64,000 nt of DNA from the NCBI GenBank assembly GCA_030841085.1, contig JAVEDP010000017.1, positions 62,001-126,000 of the forward strand, in the 5' to 3' direction. How positions within the stretch are numbered: position 1 is the first letter of the stretch; every line of letters begins with the position of its first letter. The stretch is from Pyrinomonadaceae bacterium (GTDB lineage Bacteria > Acidobacteriota > Blastocatellia > Pyrinomonadales > Pyrinomonadaceae). A program made the translations under genes and the position numbers. Shown here one piece after another: positions 1-8,837 of the stretch. The notes beneath the pieces are model-generated. The model made no database searches and had not been told where the DNA came from. It saw only the letters and a program-made list of their open reading frames with translations.

Positions 1-664
1 TACTGCCGCCATCCCAACTCACCTCGACATGGAACGTGCGTTTGTGCGGCGGCCCGATTGCTTCAACGACTGAATAACGCGGGGCCGAGCTGCGCTCTGC
101 CTGAAGTTTCTCTTGCAACATCGTTTTGAAATCCGCCTGCGCGGCTGCCTTGGGCGTTACCACGCGCAACTCTTCACCAATAACGCGTTGCACAAAATTC
201 GTAGCGGCCGCCAATCCGCCATCGAGAAATATCGCGCCGGCCACTGCTTCCAACACATCCGCTAACAATGCATCTTTCCGCCGTCCGCCACTTCTCTCTT
301 CGCCGCGGCCAAACTTCAAAAAGTCGCCGAGCTGCATTCGCGCCGAGGCAGCGGCGAGCGTCGGGGCGCTGACCAGGCGGTGCTTCATGCGTGACAGTTC
401 GCCTTCCGTAACTTCCGGGTAGGCCGTGCAAAGATAGTCGGCCACTATCAATCCCAGCACCGAGTCGCCCAGGAACTCCAACGATTCATTGTGCAGCCGG
501 CGCGCTTCATCTTCAGCTCCGGGAGCAACCTGTTCGTGCGCCCAGGAACGATGCGTGACGGCGCGTTCAAGCAGCGCACGATTCTGAAAGTTGTAAGACA
601 GAACTGTTTCCAGTAGATCCAAATCGGGAAGGGTCTGCGGCTGCTTAGCGGTAGGTCTCGGCAT
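1..664 (-). CDS. rnc: Ribonuclease III, C-terminal end cut by window edge
   Basis: Double-strand-specific endoribonuclease that matures rRNA and cleaves structured mRNAs in the cytoplasm. Reading the minus strand from the ATG at 664 gives an open frame of 221 codons that runs off the window. The catalytic domain occupies about residues 12-150 and carries the family signature NESLEFLGDSVLG with its acidic metal ligands. A double-stranded-RNA-binding domain begins near residue 177 (DFKTMLQEKLQ) and is cut after EVSWDGGS. The ATG is the first in-frame Met. No Shine-Dalgarno is seen before it: the U-tract of a strong hairpin ends only a few nucleotides upstream, so expression may depend on that hairpin. 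Identity is secure; the start is less so. Confidence 0.93.
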   Translation of the reverse strand, partial: MPRPTAKQPQTLPDLDLLETVLSYNFQNRALLERAVTHRSWAHEQVAPGAEDEARRLHNESLEFLGDSVLGLIVADYLCTAYPEVTEGELSRMKHRLVSAPTLAAASARMQLGDFLKFGRGEERSGGRRKDALLADVLEAVAGAIFLDGGLAAATNFVQRVIGEELRVVTPKAAAQADFKTMLQEKLQAERSSAPRYSVVEAIGPPHKRTFHVEVSWDGGS

Positions 665-666
665 AA

Positions 667-709
667 TAAAAAGGCCGGAAGCATCGTCGACGTAAGACAA
701 GCTTCCGGC
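667..709 (-). terminator. Hairpin terminator between the secreted TPR gene and rnc
   Basis: On the minus strand a perfect 9-bp stem (GCCGGAAGC / GCTTCCGGC, 18-nt loop) is followed by CTTTTTATT. This is a textbook intrinsic terminator for the gene ending at 738. The U-run lies directly before the rnc start codon at 664. Confidence 0.75.
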
Positions 710-737
710 GCTTCGGAAAGTAAGCTGGCGAATGATC

Positions 738-1946
738 TCAGTTACGTCTGTGGTTGTTGCGCGGTTTCGGCTTAGTTGTCGTCGTGGTTGCAGGGGCGGT
801 CGTGGTTTTTGTTGTCGTTGTCACCGCAGTCGCTGGTTTCGCTCCCGCAGGTAAAGCCGCTGAACCACCGGCATTGTTAGCGCCGACGGCACCCGGAGTT
901 CCCGACGTCGGCGTGGCCGCCGGCGCCGAAGCAGGCAAGGTAGTTATCGGCGTTGGCAACGGCGGCAAAGGCTTTGACAACACGCTTGCGATCATTTCAT
1001 TCATACCAGCGTCTGATGAATTGTGTCGATATTTGTACCAGGTGCTTAACGCGTCTAACCAATCCTTCTTGTTCGCAGCGTATTTTGCGTCGCTGCCGGC
1101 CAAAGCTACGGCGCGCGCGTAAGCATCAACTATGCGATCGATAAGCTGGTTAACATTCTCAAGCGCCAACTTGCTTTCAGGCGTCTCGTCTTTGCCAGCA
1201 AACCTTTTGTAATCCGCAGACAACGTGGCGTATGGCCCACCTTCGTAAGAGAAACCGATGAAGTAGTAGTTCCACGGATCTTTCTTGAGGTCAGTTTCCA
1301 TTTGGACTGATTTGATCAAGGACTTTAGCGCGTCAGTAGGGTTGCTCTTAACTGCCTGGCGGCCGATAACGTTGTAAAGATACGCGAGTGTTTCTTCTTT
1401 GGACTTAAACGGAGTCCAGCTTTCGGGTGCTTTATTGGCTTCAAGAAGCTGGATCGCTTTCTTCGCGTAGTTCACCGCATCGGCATTAAGACTTTCATTC
1501 TTCAAGGCGACGGCGGCCAGGTAGCTGCCCCAGCCCATATCGATTAAGACTCTGAGGTTCTCGGGCTCCTCGGCCAGAATTTCTTTGCCCAGCGCAAGTG
1601 CTTCTGTGTACTTCTTGTCGTTATAAAGGAGAGGCTGAAATTTTCCGCGGCGAGCTCCCTTATCGTAAGCTGCGATCCACTTCTTCAAATACGTGGGAAT
1701 GTCACCCTCTTCTTGCGGACAACCAGCCAAATACTTTTTGCCGGCTTCAGCTGCCTTGGCTGGGTCGGTAGTACGGAACTTCATGAAGTCAGCGTACCAG
1801 GCGCCTTTGGCTTCATCGGTGCAGGCGCCCTGCGCGGCAGCCGGGGCCGGTGTCTGGGCACTGACTGCAGGCTTGTTCGTGAATGCAGTTACGGCAATCA
1901 CTGCCAGGCTCGCGTAAATGGCAAGCAATCTAATAAATGTTTTCAT
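738..1946 (-). CDS. Secreted TPR-like repeat protein, unknown function
   Basis: A 402-residue exported protein. The N-terminus is a Sec signal peptide (MKTFIRLLAIYASLAVIAVT, likely cut near residue 30). Residues about 45-320 are helical with TPR-like spacing (for example ALALGKEILAEEPENLRVLI and AVNYAKKAIQLLE), suggesting a periplasmic scaffold. The last 70 residues are an Ala/Pro/Thr linker ending in a short basic tail (KPKPRNNHRRN), which could contact the cell wall or nucleic acid. It is followed by its own terminator and then rnc. I do not recognise a named family; similar secreted TPR proteins are common in Acidobacteriota. Confidence 0.75.
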   Translation of the reverse strand: MKTFIRLLAIYASLAVIAVTAFTNKPAVSAQTPAPAAAQGACTDEAKGAWYADFMKFRTTDPAKAAEAGKKYLAGCPQEEGDIPTYLKKWIAAYDKGARRGKFQPLLYNDKKYTEALALGKEILAEEPENLRVLIDMGWGSYLAAVALKNESLNADAVNYAKKAIQLLEANKAPESWTPFKSKEETLAYLYNVIGRQAVKSNPTDALKSLIKSVQMETDLKKDPWNYYFIGFSYEGGPYATLSADYKRFAGKDETPESKLALENVNQLIDRIVDAYARAVALAGSDAKYAANKKDWLDALSTWYKYRHNSSDAGMNEMIASVLSKPLPPLPTPITTLPASAPAATPTSGTPGAVGANNAGGSAALPAGAKPATAVTTTTKTTTAPATTTTTKPKPRNNHRRN

Positions 1947-2196
1947 CAGTCGTTCAGAACCTCCCGAGTTCTCATATCCGGTCTACCCTGGCAGAGACAA
2001 TTATTATGCCGCATTGGGGCCATACTAAGATGCGCGCTTATAAAAACCAGTTGCCGATCTGCGGTGTTGTAAGGAGAGAGCCACAATTGTCGGCAAACGA
2101 AAGAGTTTGAATAAACAACGTCCGCAATATTCCTGCAACTGTCGCAGACCTGTCAAGGCGGCAGGTGCCTCCAAAAACATTCAGCAAATGTCTTGT

Positions 2197-2219
2197 AAAA
2201 GACCACCGCGCCGGCGGTC
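2197..2219 (-). terminator. Intrinsic terminator after the penicillin-binding protein gene
   Basis: On the minus strand GACCGCCG-GCG-CGGTGGTC forms an 8-bp stem with one mismatch and is followed by TTTT. It sits 54 nt after the stop of the transpeptidase gene. The rest of the 326-bp space 1947-2272 shows no gene; it must hold the promoter of the TPR gene, but no clear box was picked. Confidence 0.6.
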
Positions 2220-2272
2220 ATTTACAGACCCACCGGCGCAGTTCATTTTAACGAGTTGTAAATGCTTTTAAG

Positions 2273-3958
2273 TTAGGGACGCGGCGACTGAGTTCTCCTG
2301 AGCCGATCATCAGGTTGCGCCGTTGTCTTGCCGGCTTCCTTTGTAGTGGTTGGAGATTTCGAACTTGCGCTATTTGAGGACTGAACCGTCCGAGATGGTA
2401 TTGGCATCAACACTCGCTTGACGTTGTTGCGCTGCGCTGGATTGTTTAGCAGCGGCATTGGCGTCGCGAAGGGTGCGACACGGTTGGCGTCGGTCGAGTT
2501 CTGCGTGTTCGCGCCAGTATCAACCTGGGCGGTTGCCGCTTCATCGTCGTTCTCTTCGTCATCGGGCACCGAGGCAAGCTGTACATTTGCAGGCGTACCG
2601 AAGCGACGACTAAGGTCACGATAGATTTGACCGGCGACGGCTGCGGGCACGTGCCGATGGGCATCGGTTCCACGGGTTATTACGACGACGGCTAGTTTCG
2701 GGTTGACCAACGGAGCATAGGAAGCAAATAAGCCTACCCAACTTCCTTCACCACCATTACAGGTCCCCGTTTTTCCGGCGACCGTTTGCGTGGGGTTGTA
2801 GGCGCGACGTCCCGAGCCGTAATTAACTGCACCCACCATGCCGGGAATCATGCGCTGCCAAACGGCGCTGTCGATATTAAGTTTGCGTCGAACTTTTCCT
2901 TTGAACCGCGCTGCTTCCTGTGCGTTGCGCGGAATTTGCGGCTCATAGAGTTTGCCGCCATTTGCCATGGCTGAAACAAGACTGCCCAGTTGCAGCGGCG
3001 TTACTTCAAAACCATCGGCGTAAGAAAACATGCGACGAACTGTGAAGCCGGGTTTCATTTCCGGCACGCGGCCGGGATATTCGAACGGAACATTGAGACC
3101 GGTCTTTTCACCCAAGCCCAATTCGCGCGCGTAATGGACCATCTTGTCAAAACCAAGACTGCTGCCCACGTGCTCAAAATAGGAATTGTCTGAGTGCGCC
3201 AGGGCCGAGGTCAAATCCATACGCGGACGATCCGAGGTCAACAGCGACTCTGACGGAGCAATGATGTTTTCCGAGAGACCAGCAACACCGGTCACCAACT
3301 TTATCGTCGAGCAGGGTTTGAATCCCCGTCGCAGGGCCCACTCCTGATTGACTATCGAATAGACCTTGCCATTCATTGGATCCATCACCACGACTGTTCC
3401 TGCGTGATTTCCCAGGGCGCTAACAGCCACACGCCGCACTTCAGCGTCTTCGCCAACTGTGTTGTCGTGGCCGATCATCGTCTGGACTTCATTACGTAGC
3501 GCTTCATCAATCGCGCGCTGCCGCGCAATTGCTGCCTGGCGAGCTGCTTCGGCGCGCCTGCGTGCCTCGAGGATTTCGCGCCGGCGTTGCGCCGCCATGC
3601 GACGGGTTTCGGCGGCTCGTTCGCGTCGGCTCATCGGCCGGCCCAGTTTGCGTTCCCGCACCTTGAGCGACGATGCCTGCTCGCGCGCGGCCTCGCGCCT
3701 TAGTTCGCGCTTTGAAAGCTTTGCATTCCCACGTCCGCCGCGTCTCGAATCTCGAGCCGACAGCCGCTCATCGCGCTTGGCGGCACGGCGTTCTTTGGCC
3801 GAGAGCTTTCGGCCCTTTTCGACTCGCGCTACTTTGCGACGAGGCGCGTCTGCGTGACGTTTTTTGGCAAGAACTGAAGATTGTGAGGGGAGAAGGAGGA
3901 GAACGAAAAGTATTAGTGCGACATAAAAGGTTCGAGGGTGTCGGTTAATCAAAGTCAT
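2273..3958 (-). CDS. Penicillin-binding protein transpeptidase with Arg/Ala-rich N-terminal helix
   Basis: A D,D-transpeptidase that cross-links peptidoglycan outside the cytoplasmic membrane. Residues 1-32 are a signal anchor. Residues about 35-165 are extremely Arg/Lys/Ala/Glu-rich (RRAEAARQAAIARQRA) and probably form a long coiled coil. The transpeptidase domain follows with all three active-site motifs: STIK (nucleophile Ser217), SDN at 256-258 and KTG at 396-398. There is no transglycosylase or PASTA domain, and the C-terminal 110 residues are a low-complexity Ser/Thr/Pro tail. It is 561 residues long. The basic coiled coil in place of a normal pedestal domain is unusual. A related transpeptidase domain is encoded at 18845. 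Confidence 0.88.
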   Translation of the reverse strand: MTLINRHPRTFYVALILFVLLLLPSQSSVLAKKRHADAPRRKVARVEKGRKLSAKERRAAKRDERLSARDSRRGGRGNAKLSKRELRREAAREQASSLKVRERKLGRPMSRRERAAETRRMAAQRRREILEARRRAEAARQAAIARQRAIDEALRNEVQTMIGHDNTVGEDAEVRRVAVSALGNHAGTVVVMDPMNGKVYSIVNQEWALRRGFKPCSTIKLVTGVAGLSENIIAPSESLLTSDRPRMDLTSALAHSDNSYFEHVGSSLGFDKMVHYARELGLGEKTGLNVPFEYPGRVPEMKPGFTVRRMFSYADGFEVTPLQLGSLVSAMANGGKLYEPQIPRNAQEAARFKGKVRRKLNIDSAVWQRMIPGMVGAVNYGSGRRAYNPTQTVAGKTGTCNGGEGSWVGLFASYAPLVNPKLAVVVITRGTDAHRHVPAAVAGQIYRDLSRRFGTPANVQLASVPDDEENDDEAATAQVDTGANTQNSTDANRVAPFATPMPLLNNPAQRNNVKRVLMPIPSRTVQSSNSASSKSPTTTKEAGKTTAQPDDRLRRTQSPRP

Positions 3959-4354
3959 CGAGGGTAGTCACCTTTCCTGGGGTATGTTTGTTTGCTCACC
4001 TGTGGTGAGCTTCGCCGAAACTCGCGCCGCCTGCTCTATCACTAATCCAAGGCTGAAACCTTGAAGAACCCGAAACGCGTTTGCTGAGTCTTAAGAGTTT
4101 TCAAATCGCTCCTAAAAATTAGCTTCCAAATGGACCTTCGGCCCGTTTTCGATGAGGCGGGAGAATTCCCTAAATTGGCGGCCCCTGGGGACATTGATTC
4201 GAGACCGGGCCAAATATAGCATCGTGATCGTGGAGCGGCAACACAAAAGTAAGCTTTTGTACACAACTCGTCACATTGAAATGCAATTTTGCCTCCGTGT
4301 AGCTTTTCGCATCAGTACTTACAACGTATAAACTACTAAGCCCGTCAAAAACTT
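3959..4354. other. Divergent intergenic region between PBP and histidine kinase genes
   Basis: 396 bp between two divergent genes, so it must hold promoters for both. The open frame 4042-4266 on the minus strand has no signal, motif or ribosome site and is not called. No repeat of the families seen elsewhere in the window was found here. Confidence 0.5.
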
Positions 4355-5899
4355 ATGAGAACACCCCAGCTTTTGAACAGTTTTCGCGCCCGGCTAATTA
4401 TTTTGCTGGTCGTATTGTTAGGGCTGACGCTTGGTATGCAGTACTACGTCAACGTACGGTCGGTACGGCGTAACGCCCACATGCTGGTCGAACAAGAACA
4501 GGCGATCATGGCGGGTGTCGCATTGGGAGTGAACAGTCTTTCGAGTCCTGAGTACCTGGACAAGATGCAAAAAGAAGCAAAGCAACCGCTGCTCGATCAG
4601 CAAGCCGGACGCGTCAAAAACGTCATGGTGGTTGATAGCGAAGGAAACGTTCAGGATAGTCTCAACGGCGATTACGCGCCCACCACCAATGCCGACGGCT
4701 CGACGCATTACGTGCGCGTCAAGGACATTAACTTGCCACCGCTGAGCAGCGCCGTTGAGCTTAACGAGAGCCCCTCTTTGCCGGAAGGAATGAGCACCGC
4801 CACGCATTTGATAGCCGGAGATCCGGGTGCCTTTTATTTTCCTGTTGAGACGACAAACGGTCGCCGGTACATCATTGTCGTACTAGGCTCGGCCAACACG
4901 CTGACAAACCTGCTCGAGCGCCAGGCTTCGCGCTCTGCTTTCTACACGCTGATGTTGCTGCTCGCGACTACCTTGGTAACGGGTCTGTTTGTGTGGCGGT
5001 TTACGCGGCCGATCAAAGATTTATCGCTGGCAGCGCGCCGCGTTGCGAGCGGCGACTTTGATGTGCGGGTGCCGGCCGCCCGCAACGATGAGATGGGGGC
5101 ACTGGCAATCGCTTTTAACGAAATGACGTCCGGGCTTGGCCGCGCGCGCGAGTTGGAGTTACAGCTTCATCAGGTAGAAAAAGCGGCTGTCGTCGGCAGA
5201 CTCGCGGCGGCGATCGCGCACGAGATTCGTAATCCATTGAATTACATCAATCTCACCCTGGACCATCTGCGTTCGTCATTCGCGCCAGACGATCCTGCAA
5301 AGCGCGAGACTTTCGAACGGTTGGCCTTGCAACTAAAATCTGAAGTTGGCCGCATCAATCGCCACATCACTGACTTTCTTAAGTACTCGCGGCCTTCGGC
5401 GCTTGAACTCGAGTCGCTCGATTTGCGCGCGGAAGTGGAGGACGCATTGCGCGTAATTTCCGGACCAGCCGCCGAAAACGGGATTCAGACAAGCGTCGTT
5501 CAACACGGCGACGTGCAGCGAGTGTTTGCCGACAAAGATTCTTTACGGTCCGTCTTTACCAATCTGTTGATTAATAGTGTTGAGGCGATTGATGGCGCCG
5601 GCGGAAAAGTTGAGATTGACCTGTGGCCCGAACCGGCGAACCGCGCGCGCGTCGTGATCAGCGACACCGGCAAAGGAATCGCCCCGGACGACATAGCCAA
5701 AATATTTGAGCCTTACTATTCGACCAAGGAAACCGGCACCGGCCTTGGACTTGCTATTGTCAAAAAAGCAATCGATGATCATGGCGGTTCAATCAGTGTC
5801 AGTTCGAAACTGGAAAGCGGCACGACGTTTACAATAATTCTGCCGGCAAACCCTGCGGACGGAGGAGGAACGGAGAAAAGGCAGAAGGTTGATGGATGA
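4355..5899 (+). CDS. Membrane sensor histidine kinase (NtrB/ZraS-like)
   Basis: The sensor of a two-component system. It has a TM helix at residues 10-30, a periplasmic sensor domain to about 195, a second TM near 197-215, a HAMP linker (RPIKDLSLAARRVASGDFDV), a HisKA dimerisation domain with the phospho-acceptor His289 in IAHEIRNPLNY, and a HATPase_c domain with N, G1 (DTGKGI) and G2 (GTGLGLAIV) boxes. The IAHEIRNPL form and the sigma-54 activator next door fit an NtrB/ZraS-type kinase. The stop TGA at 5897 is followed by repeat-like sequence and then the regulator gene 80 nt later, so the two are probably co-transcribed. The signal sensed is unknown. Confidence 0.9.
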   Translation: MRTPQLLNSFRARLIILLVVLLGLTLGMQYYVNVRSVRRNAHMLVEQEQAIMAGVALGVNSLSSPEYLDKMQKEAKQPLLDQQAGRVKNVMVVDSEGNVQDSLNGDYAPTTNADGSTHYVRVKDINLPPLSSAVELNESPSLPEGMSTATHLIAGDPGAFYFPVETTNGRRYIIVVLGSANTLTNLLERQASRSAFYTLMLLLATTLVTGLFVWRFTRPIKDLSLAARRVASGDFDVRVPAARNDEMGALAIAFNEMTSGLGRARELELQLHQVEKAAVVGRLAAAIAHEIRNPLNYINLTLDHLRSSFAPDDPAKRETFERLALQLKSEVGRINRHITDFLKYSRPSALELESLDLRAEVEDALRVISGPAAENGIQTSVVQHGDVQRVFADKDSLRSVFTNLLINSVEAIDGAGGKVEIDLWPEPANRARVVISDTGKGIAPDDIAKIFEPYYSTKETGTGLGLAIVKKAIDDHGGSISVSSKLESGTTFTIILPANPADGGGTEKRQKVDG

Positions 5900-5979
5900 A
5901 AGCGTAAGCCTGAAAGATGAATCTTTCGGCGTGGCTTCTCATTCGTCCTTCATCATTCATCCTTGATCCTTTAGACACT
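5900..5979. repeat. Short inverted/heptamer repeat in the kinase-regulator gap
   Basis: The gap holds GATGGATGAAAG at the kinase stop and CCTTCATCATTCATCC before the regulator; the latter reads in 7-nt steps (cattcgt ccttcat cattcat ccttgat). If translated it adds a spurious RPSSFILDP peptide to the regulator, which is why the regulator start is placed at 5980. Confidence 0.5.
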
Positions 5980-7326
5980 ATGGCGCGCAAAACCATACTC
6001 GTAGTTGACGACGAAAAATCGCAACGCGAAATACTCGAGATGATTCTGTCGGGCGAGGGATATGACGTGACCACCGCTTCTTCAGGAGAGGCGGCGATTA
6101 AGTTCGCCAAAGAAAAGCGATTTGATCTGGCACTAACGGATTTGAAAATGACCGGCATGGACGGGATCGAGTTGTTGCAGCATTTGCTTGTCCTCGACTC
6201 GTCGATCATCGTCATTCTTTTGACTGCGCACGGCTCGATCGATTCGGCCAAAGAAGCGTTGCGGCGTGGCGCTTTCGATTATCTCGAAAAGCCGTACGAC
6301 AAAACGGCGTTACTGGAAACGATTAATCGCGCGTTGCAGCGGCTGGATGCCCTGGACACAGAAATCATTTCCGCTTCACCCAAAATGGAGTCGGTCAAGC
6401 GCATGATTTTGAAAGTCGCGCGCTCGAATTCAACGGTGCTCATTCGCGGCGAGTCGGGCACCGGCAAAGAGTTGATTGCGCGTGCGATTCACAACCAGTC
6501 GCCTCGCGCTCAGGATATGTTCCAGGCTGTTAACTGCGCGGCGATCAATGAAAACCTGCTCGAATCGGAATTGTTCGGTCACGAAAAGGGTTCATTTACC
6601 GGCGCGCATGCCGAGAAAAAGGGATTATTCGAAATAGCGGACCGCGGCACTTTGTTTCTTGACGAAATCGCGGAACTCGACGTGGCGATGCAGGCGAAAC
6701 TGCTGCGCGCATTGCAGGAACGAAAGATTAGACGCGTTGGCGGCACGCATGAAATCAATGTTGACGTGCGTGTGATTGCCGCCACCAATCGCGACTTGCG
6801 GGCGATGGTTGCTGATGGCCGCTTCCGCGACGATCTTTACTACCGCATAAATGTTTTGTCAGTCGATGTGCCGCCGCTGCGCGAACGTCGCGAAGATATT
6901 CCCGTGCTCATCGATTATTTTGTCAAGAAACACACGCGCAACACGTCGCGATTGGTGCGTGGGCTGACTCCGGAAACGCGCAAGCTGATGATGGATTACA
7001 GTTGGCCCGGCAACGTGCGCCAGCTCGAGTCGGCAATCGAACGCGCAATTCTTCTTTGCGAAGGCGATCAAATTACCATCGACGACCTGCCGCTCGAGGT
7101 GCGTCAGGAATCGCGCCCGGTTGCGGAAGGCGCGTTTAAGCTGCCGCCCGAAGGGATTAGTTTTGAGGAAGTCGAACGCGATCTGATCATGCAGGCGATG
7201 GAACAGACGGATTACAACATTACAAAGTCAGCGAAACTTTTAGGTCTGACTTTTCGCACCTTGCAATATCGTTTAGAAAAGTTTGGCATCAAGCGACCGG
7301 AAGGAAAGAAAGAGGCAGCAGGCTGA
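5980..7326 (+). CDS. Sigma-54-dependent response regulator (NtrC family)
   Basis: A 448-residue transcription activator, partner of the kinase just upstream. The receiver domain (residues 1-120) has the phospho-acceptor Asp54 (LALTDLKMTG) and Lys near 104. The central AAA+ domain (about 140-380) has Walker A GESGTGKE, the sigma-54 contact loop in the form GSFTGA, Walker B LFLDEI and the arginine-finger region. A Fis-type helix-turn-helix ends the protein (ITKSAKLLGLTFRTLQYRL). A longer frame from 5917 exists, but its first 21 residues come from repeat DNA. The start at MARKTILVVDDE gives a normal receiver N-terminus. Targets would have -24/-12 promoters; none was found in the window. Confidence 0.94.
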   Translation: MARKTILVVDDEKSQREILEMILSGEGYDVTTASSGEAAIKFAKEKRFDLALTDLKMTGMDGIELLQHLLVLDSSIIVILLTAHGSIDSAKEALRRGAFDYLEKPYDKTALLETINRALQRLDALDTEIISASPKMESVKRMILKVARSNSTVLIRGESGTGKELIARAIHNQSPRAQDMFQAVNCAAINENLLESELFGHEKGSFTGAHAEKKGLFEIADRGTLFLDEIAELDVAMQAKLLRALQERKIRRVGGTHEINVDVRVIAATNRDLRAMVADGRFRDDLYYRINVLSVDVPPLRERREDIPVLIDYFVKKHTRNTSRLVRGLTPETRKLMMDYSWPGNVRQLESAIERAILLCEGDQITIDDLPLEVRQESRPVAEGAFKLPPEGISFEEVERDLIMQAMEQTDYNITKSAKLLGLTFRTLQYRLEKFGIKRPEGKKEAAG

Positions 7327-7332
7327 GCGTCA

Positions 7333-7452
7333 GGCCGCAAACTGAAGTTTGTACTCTGAACCCCTGGCCCGTCATTCCAAGTAGTTCAGAGTCCAACCTT
7401 TAGGTTGTTCTTTCGCAACATCAAAGCTGAAGCCTGCACCCTGAACTGCTTG
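7333..7452. repeat. Cluster of short palindromes ending in CTCTGAAC
   Basis: Contains CAAACTGAAGTTTG followed by TACTCTGAAC, CAGAGTCCAACCTTTAGGTTG, and AAGCTGAAGCCTGCACCCTGAAC. A matching copy (CAACCTAAAGGTTGGACTCTGAACT) lies at 40156-40180. This is an interspersed palindrome family; the first hairpin follows the response-regulator stop by a few bases. Confidence 0.55.
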
Positions 7453-7488
7453 AGCCGCGGATACGTATCTTGGAATCGGAGACACACA

Positions 7489-8031
7489 ATGAATTCTTCC
7501 GCTCGTATTCCTATCGGCTGCCTTCTGCTCTTGCTTATCTCTGTGGCGTGCTCCAAACCGGCCCAAAATTCGGACAGTCAGCCGTCCGGCACCGCTAACA
7601 CATCCCCGTCCCCTCGAAGAATTAGATCCGAGTTGGTAGTACGAGCCGCAGCAGAACCAGCAGCTATTGTGGCAGGCGGTTCGATCGATGCGGTCGTGCG
7701 ACTAACAATTCAGCGCGGGTATCACATCAATGCCAATCCGCCAACGTTTCCTTATTTAATAGCTACTCAACTAGACGTAACCCCGAGCGACGGGATTTCC
7801 ACTTCGGCCGTTTCCTATCCCAAGGCAGTCGCCAGAAAGTTTGCGTTTGCCGATCAGCCGCTGGCCGTCTACGAAGGCGAGGCTGAATTGAAGGCTACAT
7901 TAAAGGCGGATCCCGCCGCCGCAAAAGGCGACCGATCGCTTGCTGCTCAATTACGTGTGCAGGCCTGCGACGAGGTAGTTTGCTATCCGCCGGGAAATAT
8001 TGAACTGCGAATTCCAGTGACGGTGAAATGA
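7489..8031 (+). CDS. Lipoprotein with DsbD alpha (N-terminal) domain
   Basis: A 180-residue lipoprotein. The signal peptide ends in the lipobox LISVAC (Cys near residue 18), followed by a Ser/Pro/Thr linker and a domain from about residue 45 resembling the periplasmic N-terminal domain of DsbD (RGYHINANPP, and a Cys pair in QACDEVVCYPP). In DsbD this domain passes electrons from the membrane domain to periplasmic partners. Here it stands alone without the membrane or thioredoxin domains, so its redox partner is not visible. The start at 7489 gives the signal peptide; the longer frame from 7405 reads through palindromic repeat DNA. Confidence 0.78.
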   Translation: MNSSARIPIGCLLLLLISVACSKPAQNSDSQPSGTANTSPSPRRIRSELVVRAAAEPAAIVAGGSIDAVVRLTIQRGYHINANPPTFPYLIATQLDVTPSDGISTSAVSYPKAVARKFAFADQPLAVYEGEAELKATLKADPAAAKGDRSLAAQLRVQACDEVVCYPPGNIELRIPVTVK

Positions 8032-8043
8032 AGCCGGTGACCG

Positions 8044-8247
8044 ATGAAAGTTTTTTGGATGATTGCAGCGGGTATCTGCATCGCAGTGGCAGCGTTTTTT
8101 TTGGCGCGTCGAGATTTCAATAGCGCGTTTGTCGTTGCCACAGCCGGCATGATTTTCTGGTTCCTGAATTATCGCGCGCAAATGAAAGAAGTAATTGCAG
8201 CGGCTGATGCCGAAGATGACAAGGGGGAGGAGCCAAATGAAAACTAA
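8044..8247 (+). CDS. Small two-helix membrane protein
   Basis: 67 residues with two hydrophobic segments (about 5-20 and 28-44) and an acidic C-terminus (AEDDKGEEPNEN). It starts 12 nt after the DsbD-like gene and overlaps the next gene by 11 nt, so all three look like one operon. No family is recognised. Confidence 0.6.
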   Translation: MKVFWMIAAGICIAVAAFFLARRDFNSAFVVATAGMIFWFLNYRAQMKEVIAAADAEDDKGEEPNEN

Positions 8248-8785
8248 CCACAGTCGTTTGAGTAGAACTGCGTTCGCCGCACTCATACTACTAATTACCA
8301 CATCAGTTTCGTTCGTCGCGCAGTCTTCAGAAGAATCTGCCGTGCGCGCCGTGGTCCAGCAAGTGTTCTCGCAATTGCAGTCGCATGATTACAGTTCCGT
8401 TTACGATTCGCTGCCTTCGTCAACGCGCAGCCGCATGCCCAAATCACGTTTCATCAGCGCGCTCCAACGAGCGCAGGATCGATATGTGCTCGATCGCATT
8501 AGCGTTGGGAAGGTTCGCGTGTCCGGCAATCTTGCGGTCGTCGAGACTGAACTCTTTGGCCGCATTAGTCAGCCCTTTCCAGCCGAAGGCAAGATCGCGG
8601 TGCAACAGTATCTGGTGCGCGAGGACGGCAAGTGGCGCGTGGCAACCGGTGACAACGGAACTATTCAACGATTTCTCAAAAGCAATCCAGCGTTCGCTCG
8701 CAAGTTTCCGATTCGCCAGCCGCGGATCTATGTAAAGCAGGGTGATAAGTGGGTGGAATTCAAGGGCGTTGGAGTAAGGGGATAG
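8237..8785 (+). CDS. Secreted protein with NTF2-like fold, unknown function
   Basis: 182 residues from the ATG at 8237, which has a good ribosome site (GGGGGAGGAG, ending 4 nt upstream) inside the previous gene, a sign of translational coupling. A signal peptide covers residues about 1-28. The mature part (ESAVRAVVQQVFSQLQSHDY ... GKWRVATGD) has the pattern of small SnoaL/NTF2-like cone folds that bind ligands or act as adaptors. No catalytic residues are evident. The C-terminal segment is basic. Confidence 0.6.
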   Translation: MKTNHSRLSRTAFAALILLITTSVSFVAQSSEESAVRAVVQQVFSQLQSHDYSSVYDSLPSSTRSRMPKSRFISALQRAQDRYVLDRISVGKVRVSGNLAVVETELFGRISQPFPAEGKIAVQQYLVREDGKWRVATGDNGTIQRFLKSNPAFARKFPIRQPRIYVKQGDKWVEFKGVGVRG

Positions 8786-8837
8786 GGTCGAACTTTTGTT
8801 GTTGCGTTGAGTACGAAGGGACCGTCATCGTCAGACC

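Noticed and set aside
174-684. Minus-strand open frames 174-431 and 448-684
   Set aside because: They are shadow frames of the rnc gene, which runs through both in another frame and shows the RNase III signature.
4042-4266. Minus-strand 74-residue frame between PBP and kinase genes
   Set aside because: No ribosome site, motif or signal; lies in a promoter region.
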